A stretch of 64,000 nt of DNA from Lumbricus rubellus (Eukaryota; Annelida; Clitellata; Crassiclitellata; Lumbricidae). This document shows positions 1 to 11,560 of this stretch, piece by piece. Both the position numbers and the translations under genes were made by a program. How positions within the stretch are numbered: the stretch's first letter is position 1; every line of letters begins with the position of its first letter. A model generated the notes under the pieces. The model saw only the letters and a program-made list of their open reading frames with translations, was not told the DNA's origin and searched no databases. The stretch is taken from the NCBI GenBank assembly GCA_945859605.1, contig OX243822.1, forward strand, positions 5,839,900 to 5,903,899. The letters are read 5' to 3'.

Positions 1-4
1 ACTG

Positions 5-733
5 ATGAAAGCGGCAAATGGGTCTGCTATTCAGGTGCGGGGAGAAACAACGCTGAAATTGAGAATTGAGGGACTGCCGTTTGAGATTCCCTGTCTGATG
101 ACCAGACAAGTCTACGTGATTATCCTGAGGTTATCATGGAGGAAGAAGGAAAATGTCCTGTGGCACATTGGCCACAATTGGGTAATCGTCAGAAATCATC
201 GGTTTACCGTGCGCTGCAAGTCTCGCCCGGAGAGGTGTAATCGGGTCATCATTGTGTCCGTCAATACTAGGAATGCTCCACTGAGCAGTAAAGCCTTTTC
301 CATTGTCAGGAACAGTGAAACGGAGAGCAGAGCTTCGGAACCGGAATGTTTTCAGGAAGACACGGACGAACAGTCGAGATCGGCAAACTCAGTGGTTGCT
401 CGGTCGTTGGAGACTCTACCCACATTCTTCGCTTCTTCGGTGGTAGCCCAGGATCGTCATCAACAGGATGTGCACTCATCGGCCAGCCTCGCAGTTTTCC
501 CTTTTGCTTACGTGCCTCCTCGTGCTTCAATCGCTGCCCGAGTTGATAATCAGGAGAGTTTGGTTTCAACAAGTCATTTCTCGTCGAGAGTGCTTTGTGC
601 CTCTGAAGCGTCGGGTTCAAGCTATGTGCATGCTGTCAATGTTATGTTAAATGTTGATGATTCTGATGTGAATAAAGCCATGCATAATAATGAAACTCCC
701 CTGGAAATTTGTCTAGCGTCGAGGTCCCAGTAG
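5..733 (+). pseudogene. Ty3/gypsy-type pol fragment (retropepsin remnant)
   Basis: Open frame of 242 codons. The first ~85 residues resemble the C-terminal half of a retrotransposon aspartic protease: ANGSAIQVRGE, then a segment like the usual IILGLSWL block (here IILRLSWRKK), then WVIVRNHRF. The catalytic DTG lies upstream of the window or is lost. The remaining ~150 residues are Ser/Glu-rich and match no reverse transcriptase, RNase H or integrase motif, so the central pol appears deleted. It lies upstream of, and in the same orientation as, the polypurine tract and LTR at 1630-1642. A decayed element is the best reading; the family beyond Ty3-like is not resolved. Confidence 0.55.
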
Positions 734-1641
734 GTACCCCGGGTGCGGGATAGGGCGTAGGGAGTAGGGTAAGGTAAGGTGATGCGCTATAGGTTAAACC
801 CCTTTTATGTTTTTCCTTGTGTATAAAGTTTGTAGAGCGCTCTTATTGCATGTGTTGCGATTGACTTAGTGGTACGGGTGTCGGAGCATGATCTTTGTGA
901 TTAGAAAAAAAAAAAAATTCTCTCGTAGTGGCTCTAAGCAGTTGAGGATATAGTACTGTGTGTCATTCTTATAACTTTGTGTTATTGTGAGATAGATGTC
1001 CTGGAACTGTTATACCCGTGGGACCCCGGAGGTGGAGTGAGCAGTACCGGTAGAGGTCTCCTCCGAAGAACCCTTGGGGGTCGTAAGCCCAAACCCACCG
1101 ATCTGTATTATGGAAATGGTCTGTGTGACCGAAGTTGGTCTGTGTGACCGGAAGTTGGTAGAAGCAGACGGTAGGGGGAGTTTGGAAGCGAGAGTAGAGG
1201 AAGTGGCTCCTTCTCTGTTAAGGTCTTTAGGACCGAAGTTGGTCTGTGTGACCGAAAACTCTTAGACTGAGAAGTGGAGATTGGGTTAAGCAGTTACTAC
1301 ATTTCCACGGAAAGGATCTGTTTTAGTTTGACTGTGCCCAGCTGGAGGAAATGTGTGAGGCCACTCCGGCACTTCTACCTGAGATAGATGTGATCCCAGT
1401 AGTGGCAGCCTCTGTGCAAACCCTGGCCAGTATCTACTGATGGGTATTTGTCTAACTGTGTTAGAAATTGATATATGCTTTGTGGCTAATGATTCACTGG
1501 TTTATGCATAGATAAGATTTGCTATTGTTTCGTTGCTTGTGTTAGTTAAGAATTAAGCGACAATTAAGTTTCGATTGTATTCAATCTCGCTGACACCTAA
1601 ATTTTTCAGTTCTGAAAAATTTTAAAATTAGGGGGGGAGAG

Positions 1642-2390
1642 TGTAACGATTGTCACCGGTAGCGGCCTAATCTAATTTCGCTTAATTTCGGAATGCGCTC
1701 GAAATCGCACTTTTACTCTAAATTCGATTACGTAATGGCTAATAATAGCTCGGGACGCGAGATAGCCAATCAGGAGGCTTCCCTCCTGTCAGGTGGGCGG
1801 TTCGGGTGAATGATGGCGGAGTTGTTGTGATGGCCGTTAAAATGAAAAAGAATTATTGAAGGTTTTCGCGTCCAAAAGTTGGATTTTGTGTCATCGTGGA
1901 AGGTCTGTGTGACCGCAAATTTGACTCTGTGTCGTTATCGCTCTGTGTGACTGTGTGGAAGGTCTTGGTGACCGCAAATTTGACTCTGCGTCGTAATCGC
2001 TCTGTGTGAATGTGTGGAAAAGTTTCGGACGCTGAACCTTCAAAATTTCGATCGGAAACAAGGCTGTTGCAAAAGAAATTGACAGTGGGAAGAATTATTT
2101 CTGGGACCGGAACTGAAAGATTTTCCTACGTGTATTCTCTGGATTGTCAGGGAAGTAAACAGTGTCAACCTAAAATAATAATTCTCGATTGAATGTTACG
2201 GATTGTGTATTTTATGAATGCTCTATAATAATTACTGACGAGAATAGTCTGATATTTTAATTTACCTTTATTCAAGAAATCTGAATGCAAATTAGATTAT
2301 ACTGAAATTAATAATGACAATAGTTGTGTAGGCTGAACTGTAAATTTAATTAATTGGATCCCGGTGTGATCCCTTTCATCCCTATCGTTA
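1642..2390 (+). mobile_element. LTR of a Ty3-like retrotransposon (right edge approximate)
   Basis: A purine run (AGGGGGGGAGAG) at 1630-1641 is followed at once by TGTAACG, the classic polypurine-tract/LTR junction. Inside, a unit of ~75 bp is tandemly duplicated at about 1898-2020 (GGAAGGTCTGTGTGACCGC recurs), and the motif GGTCTGTGTGACCG is also found upstream at 1120-1255. The right edge was not fixed, because no second copy of this LTR lies in the window; a gag-like frame begins at 2538, so the edge is probably near 2350-2400. Confidence 0.5.
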
Positions 2391-2537
2391 TTCAGCTATT
2401 CGTCGATAGGCCTCTTCTGTCTCTGTGAAAGATAAAATAATTGTCATAATAATTATAACTGTAATAAATAATTAAGGAGAAAAAAATCTGAAAAGAACAA
2501 TACTGGTATTCTTTGTGTAACTGATAATAATAAAATA

Positions 2538-3140
2538 ATGATGTCAGAAAGTGAAACGGAAAAGAAGGAAGGAAGTGAGAAGAGTGAGTCAGAAGGAGAA
2601 GGCTTAGATGACTCCAATTCAATTCAGTTAGAAGGGACCCGTGGGGATCTTTCCGCTAAGGTTATGTCCCAGAGGCTGTCGGAAATCTTTGGACGCTTGG
2701 ATACCTTGACTTCCATATGTAGTGATAGACAGGAGAGATTGGTGAAAGCACAAGAGAGGTTGGAGAATCTAACTGAACTGCTTTTGAGGGAAATTGGGTC
2801 TGAGAAAACTGCTGCATGGGAACCGAACCCAGATAAGTCCTCAAGGGGGGGCTGTCGTCGTCCACCAAACGACCGTGCGACCATGTCCAGCCATCACTCG
2901 TCCATCTCCTGGTGTAGAATCTGGTAACGAGACCCATTTCCCAATAGAAGCAGGAACAGCAGTTACTGATCGAGTCATAAACAAAAGGCATTCTTCCCTG
3001 GAACCTGAGGTTAGGTTTTCCCTGTCCGAGGACCTGGCGAAGTACTCTTTTCCCCAGCAGTTAGCCCTCTCGCGGGTGGTTCAGTCCGGAACTCTTAAGT
3101 CAAGAATAGGCGGCCACCTAGCGAGTGAGTACGGCGCTAC
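2538..3140 (+). pseudogene. gag-like reading frame, frameshifted
   Basis: A frame opens with MMSESETEKKEG and continues 129 codons through an acidic, then coiled-coil-like stretch (SQRLSEIFGRLDTLTSI, KAQERLENLTELLL). From about 2820 the reading continues in a second frame up to about 3140 (VRFSLSEDLAKYSFPQQ), implying one frameshift near a run of seven G at 2844-2850. Position directly after an LTR and lack of splice sites fit the start of a retroelement gag. No zinc knuckle is visible. From 3150 on the sequence is a fragment of another repeat (CCGAACCCCTGGCACTGGC, shared with the element at 14193). Confidence 0.4.
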
Positions 3141-3467
3141 ATGTATATATTTCATAGGACCTCTGCCGAACCCCTGGCACTGGCTCACCGAACCCCTTAA
3201 TGTATTCTTCTGATAAATAGTTATATTTTTCTGATCTATTAGTTTTGCGATATAAGGCTATAATTTATGCCAAGAGCACCTATTACAGCCACAAGGCCTA
3301 TACGCGGCCGGGGCATATATATAATTATGATCTATGTAGTTGGCAAATAAATTTCCGGGACCCCAAACTCCCCGCCCTAATTGAATCATTTCGCTGCTGC
3401 GCAATCATCGGTTTATTTATTCAAACACTCTGCAGTCTGCTGATTGACTCTCATTGTCTGCTTTTAA

Positions 3468-4440
3468 CCCTCGGGCTACCAGGGGGGGTGGTATCCACCT
3501 CCCCTAGGTTTTTCCCAAATCAAACTTTTTTCCCTAGGAATAAATTTTTTGACGTTTTAGGTAGCTGTAGAGGATTCATTTGCACACATTTTGAGCTAAA
3601 ATGTGTGATGATATACCATACCATTCAAAAGTTATACCCGATATACCCGAGGCACCAGGGGTGGGGGGTGGATACCACCCCTCTTAGATTATCGGCTGTA
3701 TCTTATCCGTCCTTTGACATGAAGAGACACCAATTACACCATTCTGTAGAGGGAATGTTGGGCTACATTTCCATACTCAGTGAGTTGTCTTTGGACAACC
3801 GGAAGTGCTCAAAATAAATTAAAATATAAATAAAGGTGTTTTATTTTCATAAAATTTTTATGTTTTTCCTATTAAACATTAGTCATAATTTATTTTTTAA
3901 GAGAAATAAATTATGTCATTCTATAGAGGGCATTTAGGGCTATTTTTTTATATCAAATAATTTGACATTTGATGACCGAAAGTACTCAAAATAAATTTAA
4001 ATGTGGAAAATGTTGGGCTTTTTTACAACGCAAACCGATAAGTCTGCGTAAACGTTTTTCAGCATGTTTTTTTCTCTTTTTATTGTAACTAAAGCTAACT
4101 TATTACTAGTTTTTATAGTTGAATATTGGACTTTATTATATGTAAACTATTTTTAATTAAATAAATTATGTTAAAACACACAGAATCTAATATTTTGCTT
4201 ATGCGAAAGTATACATTTTGTGGAATCGACGGGTGCCTACGGTAAAAAATTCATAACTTTGGGGTGCTTTCATATATTTTAAACCTAAATATACCATTTT
4301 GTGCAGAAATGAATGCTGAATCCATAGGTGTATTAGGCTACAAGTTATGATATCTCAAACCAAACCCAAAATCCAGGAGGGGGTGGTAACCACCCCCCCC
4401 TTGGTAGTCAGTGTTACAAAAAAGCTTGGTAGCCTGAGGG
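3468..4440. mobile_element. TTAA-flanked inverted-repeat element (piggyBac-like, non-autonomous)
   Basis: TTAA at 3464-3467 and 4441-4444 flank near-perfect 14-bp inverted ends: CCCTCGGGCTACCA on the left and TGGTAGCCTGAGGG on the right (13/14). TTAA duplication with CCC-starting ends is the hallmark of piggyBac-type transposition. No transposase frame is present in the 973 bp. The interior holds several G-rich/C-rich blocks around GGTGGTATCCACC, which are themselves short inverted repeats (3486, 3663, 4382). Confidence 0.7.
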
Positions 4441-4750
4441 TTAATGATTTAATTATTCTGCCATTTATTTAAGGTCTAGGGCTGGGCTATTCCATCAGCT
4501 GCACGTACTGTCCGGGCTATTATAATAGCTGCGCTTTAATTGTTGTCAATGGCTTATACGTGGCGGGGAGATGGGTAAACAAACGGGAAATTATAATAAA
4601 TCACCGACATCAGACGTCTCGTGAAAATGCGGTCATCGTTTAAAAAACGACCTACATCTATAATAATTATTAATCAACCTAATTATTAGGTTGATTATTT
4701 TGTTTTTGTGTTTTCGTGTTTGCGAACGGTTCTATATAGGCCTATAGACG

Positions 4751-5574
4751 CAGGACCGGATTAACCAATATGCCATGTCTGCCATGGCGGCGGGCCCCCC
4801 GCCGTCAGGGGCCCCCCGATTGTGAATAGAAAAAAATTTTAATATGCATTTTCTCATTTATTCAACTTCACTTCAAGGAGTGTGTGTAAATTTACGTCGA
4901 TTACTGAATTGTTTTTGTGAAGACAGTCAATGACCCCTATATCTATGCCAGCCATAGGCCTAATCAGGATTTTGTCGGTATTTCATACTTTTAAATAGAA
5001 CAACAAAACATCAATGTGGGAAAGAAAACTGCATAAAGCTGCATTTCAAGGGAGGGATAAATTTCGCGCTGAAACCTTTTTGGCAATAGTCAATCGGTTA
5101 GCAACCGTTAGTGCTTTCAATAAGATTTAGGAATGCTGCACGCAAAGAAGTTCAAAATGTGCTCAGATTTTTAACGGTCTTCGATATGCATGATCAGAGA
5201 ATTGTTAGGCTAGGCCTACTCGCATTGGAAAAGACATATTTTGGTGGTTTAGAAGCTGCAGTATTTATTTATTCCCTGATGAATTTGATCAATAATATTC
5301 GTTATGTTGTGCAAACAGTGGCGGTGCCAGCTATTGGCCTACCATTTCAGCCGGTCGCACCAAAGTCTTTGGAGTGATTCATTAGGTCGAAGAAATTATA
5401 AGTGCAGATTAGTTTTGTTTTTCATTATGGCTACACATTATTAAGTTTAAGTTATATAGTCAATAATAGACTTGCGCTAACATGTGGGAGGGTATGGTGA
5501 CGGAAGGTCAAGGTGGAATAAGGGCCCCCCTGAGAATATGGCGGCGGGCCCCCCGAGAGCTTAATCCGGGCCTG
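4751..5574. mobile_element. hAT-type non-autonomous element with perfect 8-bp TSD
   Basis: Ends are CAGGACCGGATTAA and TTAATCCGGGCCTG (short imperfect inverted repeats), flanked on both sides by TATAGACG (4743-4750, 5575-5582). Subterminal GGCGGGCCCCCC blocks recur at both ends (4790, 5543). An 88-codon frame at 5111-5377 has no recognisable domain and is not annotated as a gene. Confidence 0.75.
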
Positions 5575-6011
5575 TATAGACGACCGTCTGACTCAGCCCT
5601 AGTGCTTAGTGCTTAGCGCTTAAGCTTAATTAACTTTAGCGCTTTTGCAAACACATAGGTTGATAAGACAACCCGTTTGACATGACGCAGCGGTCGTGTA
5701 GGCCTATAAGATGATGTTCTTCGCTTAGTCCTACTTTTCGAGCGTGTAACGGCTCAACACAGTTTTAGGACAGACGTAGGCCTAGGCTACGTAGGCCTAG
5801 GTTACACTCGACCTCTTGTTGTTCAGTCAACCGAAATAATAATAATAATTATTATTATTTATATGAAGTCAATCTCGCACGACTTTATAAGTTGAGTCAT
5901 CGAACTTCCGCTTGACTTTTTAAAACTAACCCCACATTATAAAGACCTTTGAAAGCTTCTCTTAATAATATCAGGGCTAACCTTTCAGAGAAAAAATCAA
6001 ACGGGGGTAAT

Positions 6012-6299
6012 CAGTGGCGGCGTTAGGGGGGTTAGGGGATAGCCTAAGCCCCCCTGAAAGGTCATGCGTTTTTTACATGTGAAATAAAATATTTCCATGA
6101 TTAGCCCTCCCCCCTCAAAATGAAGCAAATCACTAAAAAGAGTCGTCAGAAATTTTGGCGACGCAAAATGGGGAATTTTCCTGAGATTTCGACCAAATGA
6201 CTATAAAAGGTCGTCAGAATTTTTGGCGAAAGAAAATTGGGAAATTTCCTTTTTGAGTTCAGCCCCCCCCCCCCCAACTGAAATCGTGGCGCCGCCACT
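6012..6299. mobile_element. hAT-type MITE, 288 bp
   Basis: Ends CAGTGGCGGCG and CGCCGCCACT; flanks GGGGTAAT (6004-6011) and AGGGTAAT (6300-6307), 7 of 8 matching. The interior contains two copies of a GTCGTCAGAA(A/T)TTTTGGCG motif (6142, 6212) that reappears in differently ended elements at 55954 and 63278. Confidence 0.7.
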
Positions 6300-7075
6300 A
6301 GGGTAATGTACTAGTCCGGACCTATCTATAGATACGAATCTTTAGGCTATGGTTGAGTTCAGTTAGAAAATATAGGCTAGGCCTATTAGATTACCTTGAA
6401 CAAATCATTTATAGACCGCAAAGTTCCCCACACAAAATAAGTCTACGGTTAGTACTTTAGCCTAAAACTGTGCGGAAATTTTCTCCTACGTAGGCTACTA
6501 GACCTATACGTCAACGACCTTTGGTGTCAACAATAAAGCTATCGTTATAGTAGGCTACTGTTGTTCGAATAAAGTTAATAATCGTTCATCAGCAACGGCC
6601 AGATGGCGCTGCTGAATGAGGAAGACTTTCGTGGGACAGTACGTTAGCTGGTGAAGCCCCGCCTTTCTACGTAGTAGGTCAATACGGCCGTTTTCGCTGC
6701 GGCTCATTTTCGCTTGACGTGGCGTTTTGTTCTTCGATTAGGCGTATAACTTACCTATGCTGGTGGGGTGGGGATGGGGTGGGGTTGTCCGTAATTGGAG
6801 AGCTTTATGAGGAAGGAAAACGGAGGTTAGACGGAGGGGAAGAAATCCAGTAATAGCTAGAAGGCTCTGAAGAAATCGAGAGAGGATTGGGGGAAAGGGA
6901 ATGAAGGGGAAGGGGGCGGTGAATTTGAGTAGGGCCTGCTTAAATTCTAATCCTAGAGCAATATAGATGAGTCGTCGATTCCGTTATGTGGCAGGCCTAG
7001 GCCTATAAGTTTATATGCTTTCACGCAAATTATTTTATGGCTGGTGGTATGCAACTTTATAACGGATCGATGCAC

Positions 7076-7081
7076 AGACGG

Positions 7082-7128
<47 letters not shown>
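7076..7128 (+). repeat. (CAGA)n microsatellite
   Basis: Run of about a dozen CAGA units inside 6310-8440. The rest of that interval shows no gene or element I can bound. It is rich in TAGGCCTA palindromes and has a short G-rich tract near 6760-6930. Confidence 0.9.
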
Positions 7129-7130
<2 letters not shown>

Positions 7131-8448
7131 CCTAATCGGAAGCGATGATTTTTGGGCTTTGGGCGAACACAAAAAGCCTTGAGGCTGCCTTTAGGGGTGT
7201 GAATTGTTAGCGACTTCATTTCTCTTAGGCTCGGCATATGAGGGCGGTTGTCCAGTCCTCTCCCTTGCCGTCTCATCTTCACATCAACAGTGTACGGTCG
7301 GTGTTGCCGGCGACTATTATAGGATACTAGTTATAAATATACCCCCTCAAAGTCCGACCCACACCTCAAAGTGGTGCGGGGGTGTTAACAACTTAGTAGG
7401 GGATTTCCTGCAGAGGCTATACCATCAGTGGTGAAAGCTATGCTGACGTACCACCTAGGGCGCTACGCGAGGTGGGAAGGCTCTGCAGGAACCCTGAAAA
7501 GTTGGCTAACGTAGGCGGCAAAGATCTGGGAAGCAGCAGGTCTTGTATCATGGTAAGGCGGAGGACGGCTCTTAGTAGCCATTAACGGTTTACACATGAA
7601 AAGGCTGGTCGGAGTGTATACTATACACAAAGAACCACTGCGAGGTGGAAAACGTGGGAACTACCACCTTATCTTCCCAATCAGCAACATGGACAGTCAC
7701 ATGGCGAAGGCGTGTCCATGAAGCGACCAACCCTCGAATCGAGGAAGGTTAAAGACAAGACAAGAGTTATAAATAGGCTAATGTGCACGTCATAGTTAAA
7801 CATAGGTCTATATTGGCCTATATTTTCCGCATGTCTACGCACATTTCGTCTACAACCCTTCCCCGTACCATACGCGTATAATCGCCTAAATCCGGTTACC
7901 CCTCCCCTAAGCATCAATTAGTGAAGTATGCAATCTGTTACAGGCCTAACTCAGAACAACGGCAAACACACCAGTATTGAAAAGCCCAATGAACCCGTAT
8001 ACCCTTAGAATTTCTTCTTAATTAAAAGCGGCACTAGTATTGACCCAGACGTACTGTGTGCCAGTGCCAAGCCTGTATAAAGGAGGAGGGCGTCGCTAAT
8101 GTTACCCTACAGTGACTTTAAACTGCAACTAGGCCTACTACTGTCTAATATAGGCCCATAGTCCACCGCTAATTAGAATACCAAACAAATACAATTAATT
8201 TATTACCCGTAATTGAGCCACCTAACTCAACGATTTAATAGTTCTATAAAACCTCGTTTAATTAATTAATACACCATAAAGCTATTAAGCAATCCCTTCT
8301 TAATTAACACGTTCATTGGGCCGCGTTCGTGCCCAATGTAGTTTCACAATGTCGACAAAAGGCGTGAATTACGCGTGAATTACAGCGCTCTAAGATTTTA
8401 CAACAGCGCTGGTCAGTTCGTTCTAAAAAAGACGCGAACAAGTAGAAC

Positions 8449-9665
8449 CAGTGGCGTAGCAATAGGGCGTGCAACCTGTGCAGTGCACGAGGGCCCCCGG
8501 CTGTCAGGGGCCCCCCGGGGTCAGAGTCAATTTTTTACTTTAAGGATATTCAGAATGTATTCAAACCTAAATCTACAGCACAGTTACACACCCAGTAATT
8601 TTTTTGGTTTCAGCCGGAATGTCCATGATAATGATTAGGATAAAAAAGAGAGTAAAGTCCTATCCCGTTCCATGAGGAACATAGGGAGGCGCTCATCTCC
8701 TTTTCCATAGCCCTGAGCCAGCAATGGACGAATCCCAAGGTCCTGGACACGGGGCCAGTGTATCGCAGGACTTGATGATTAGGATACCTTATTACAAATA
8801 TATCTAGGCCTACTTGGAAATTGTATATTTTAAAACTCTCGTACCGCACTCTTTCTGTCCTCCAAGTTTTGCCTAAGTCTTATTTAAGTGGCGCTGCTGC
8901 CTGCTAAGGGACAAGCACGAGAAGAACGGGTGAAGAAGACCGCCAAAATGCATAAAATTCCCGCATTTATGATGACTGCGGAGAGCGAGCTTGCACCGAC
9001 ATGGGGCAGAATCGATCTTCGGTTTGATCAGTGCAGAGGTGGTGGTTGACATGGATAATTGGATATTGACACTGAGCCGAGTAGGCCTCGAACTTCAGAG
9101 GCTATACGGTAGCAGTTACATCACCAATGGATTCAGGCTTGACACCTCAAAAGTGGTGGATATTTTTGCACAAGAGAAAGCGCTCAAACGAGCATTTTAG
9201 CATTTCGGATTTAGACCCCCGTATTGTATGTTAGCCGTAGACTTGATTGAGTCATTTCACACTTGCCAAATTCGCTACATTTTCCCGCTCTTCTAGTCAA
9301 CAAACCCAACATGCAGCTTGGAGAATTTAAGTAGGGCCTATGGATAGGCTATTGATGATTAATACTTCAGGAGATGAAGAAACTTTTGTGATGAGGCCTA
9401 CTTTTGTATGGTAGGCCCTATTCTGGTTCAATTTTTCTCTATTGATATGGTGAAGAATATGTTTCATTAGATCAATTTGTTAAAATAATAAAAATGTGGC
9501 TAGTTTATTTTCATTTAAATTTGATGTGAAATATGCAAATTTCGTAAAGGAACCAGGCGTTTTGCACAGCTTTGTTGTTTGAAATCGAATGGGGTTTCAA
9601 GCATTTAAGGGGCCCACCACCTAAGCTGTGCACAGGGGGCCCCCCAAGACCTTGCTACGCCACTG
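8449..9665. mobile_element. hAT-type non-autonomous element, 1.2 kb, perfect 8-bp TSD
   Basis: AGTAGAAC occurs at 8441-8448 and 9666-9673, directly flanking CAGTGGCGTAGCAA and the matching end TTGCTACGCCACTG. Both subterminal regions carry GTGCA(C/G)...GGGCCCCC blocks in inverted orientation (8480-8515; 9635-9650). No transposase frame survives, so it depends on an enzyme encoded elsewhere. Confidence 0.8.
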
Positions 9666-9673
9666 AGTAGAAC

Positions 9674-11290
9674 GTAAAAATTACATTGTAGGCCTCATTA
9701 AGAATAGAAATAGTACAAGTGTATGAATTATATTCAGTAAATTCTTGAACAGCATATAATTATGTAGTAAAGTGAACACCATTTGGGAAAAAAGCCCCAA
9801 GAGTAACTGACGAATGACTGGAACAGTTGACTATATAATTATTATAGTGAAAAATATATTTTAACGCTTGCAAGGTCACGTAGAAATGTGAATCTATCAT
9901 CCATGGCATGGTTGGTCAGATATACGAAGGTGAACAATATCCAGTTTATAATAGATGAGGTCTGACAAGGTTATGAACTAACAAACCAACCTTTAAAGCC
10001 CCAGAATAGCAATGACCACTGGAAAGCCATTACTGGGCATATATGAGGTGGACAATTCACCAACGGTCCATAGAGTTGCAGACTTCCAGCACAAAGATGA
10101 CTTGAACAGCAAACAGTGAAGTGCAGAGTGTTGAAACAATTAAAAACGTCGTAATATCACAACCAGTTCATAATAATTCTCTTGGCAGTTATCAACGAAC
10201 TTTGGAAATGACACGCTGTAACCCGTTCTTTGCGTCCAAGATCACTAAATTACATATTATTCGCTTCAACACTGTTGTGGTCACCATCGATAAACTTTAA
10301 AATACACAGATTTTAATTTCCACGGATCTTGACAAGTGAGCTCAGGAAACGGGCAACTTTACTCAATTCACCCCAAAGTCCCCAATCGCTGAATTGAATC
10401 GTGACTCAAAGCCTCTACTGTCACAAATTTTCTTACAATCGTCACACTCAGTGTCACCTTTCACAAATTTACCCTCTCGTCTTGATCAAAAACCTTTGCA
10501 GATCACCAACTTAACTAAGACAAAGTCCGTCCATATGAAGCAGTTTCCAGCCTAACCAAAACAAACCGCAACATCGTGCACCGTATTTATTAATTCCACG
10601 TTGGTTTTTCCTTGACACAAACACACCGTTCGTCAACATTGTCGCGCCTCCTTGAACTCTTAGTCCGAATCAGTTACGCTATTCCATCTAGCAGCTGAGT
10701 TCATCTGATTTCACAGGCAACAAAAACGTTTACACTGTGTCCAGAGTCCTACTAGAAATGCAGCAGCCACTATCCAGAACACACTCTGTCAGTTGCAAGA
10801 AGAGGCCTTGGCCAAATATCCGTCTGTTCGTGCGAAGTGTGCTACTATTCCATCATTTACAGAGATGAGATCGGGTGGCTGTTCATTGCACGCAATTAAA
10901 TCATCGCCTGTCTCTTGGCTGGCGATCGTAAGGGTGGTTGCGACCATCGCGCGAATTGCGATACGCGAACTCGTCTTCCATGTGTCGCCCCTAGAACCAA
11001 ACAGCAAAATGTTTGTTATTATTTACAATGCCATAGATCTATGAAAAGTGACAATTATTATTGGGCATTGAAACAACTCTGCCAGATAAAGAAAGGCAGA
11101 AATAATGAAAGGCAGACCTTGCAAGTGCCTATCCATATATAATGAACGCAAAACATCGTATTTTCGACAGGAACAGATAATTTCTCCCTATACCAAACTG
11201 CCAAATGCACAAACATAATTATAATTACCACGCGTTCCTCCATATTAACTGGTGGGCCAAATGCCTCTTTTCGGTGTCTCAAGACTATTT
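9674..11290. other. Stretch without recognised gene
   Basis: Unique-looking sequence downstream of the YTHDC1 stop. Two short overlapping frames at 10789-11044 have no recognisable domain. A minus-strand string TGGTTCTAGGGGCGACAC near 10980-11000 resembles a tRNA-primer site of an LTR element, but no LTR could be bounded around it. Confidence 0.4.
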
Positions 11291-11299
11291 CTTTCCCTC

Positions 11300-11560
11300 T
11301 TGGTCGTACTGGGATTGGTGTGCACTGTGAGAGGCGCTTTATAAATTTATAGATACAATACAATACAAAATACAATACAATCACATGGCAGTAAATGTAT
11401 AATAATTTATACAATAAAATAACTGCATGCATACATAAATCTCTTCTCAAAACCTGCTTATTCTCGCCAGGTCTTGCACAGTGGGAGCGCCTCTGAACGG
11501 TTCACCCTACAAGAGGCAGGCGCTTTATAAATAATTAAATACAATACAATAAACGGCTGG
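11300..11560 (+). mobile_element. Two LINE 3' tails with ACAAT-repeat ends
   Basis: Two adjacent tails end in TTTATAAAT followed by AATACAATACAATAC (about 11325-11395 and 11475-11560). The second overlaps the final coding exon of the YTHDC1-like gene and supplies its last seven codons and stop on the minus strand. Confidence 0.65.

Noticed and set aside
5111..5377. 88-codon plus-strand frame inside the element at 4751
   Set aside because: No recognisable motif, no homologous frame in sibling-like elements here; likely chance.
10789..11044. Overlapping 72-83-codon frames on both strands
   Set aside because: Mutual shadows without domain, splice sites or neighbours that would support them.
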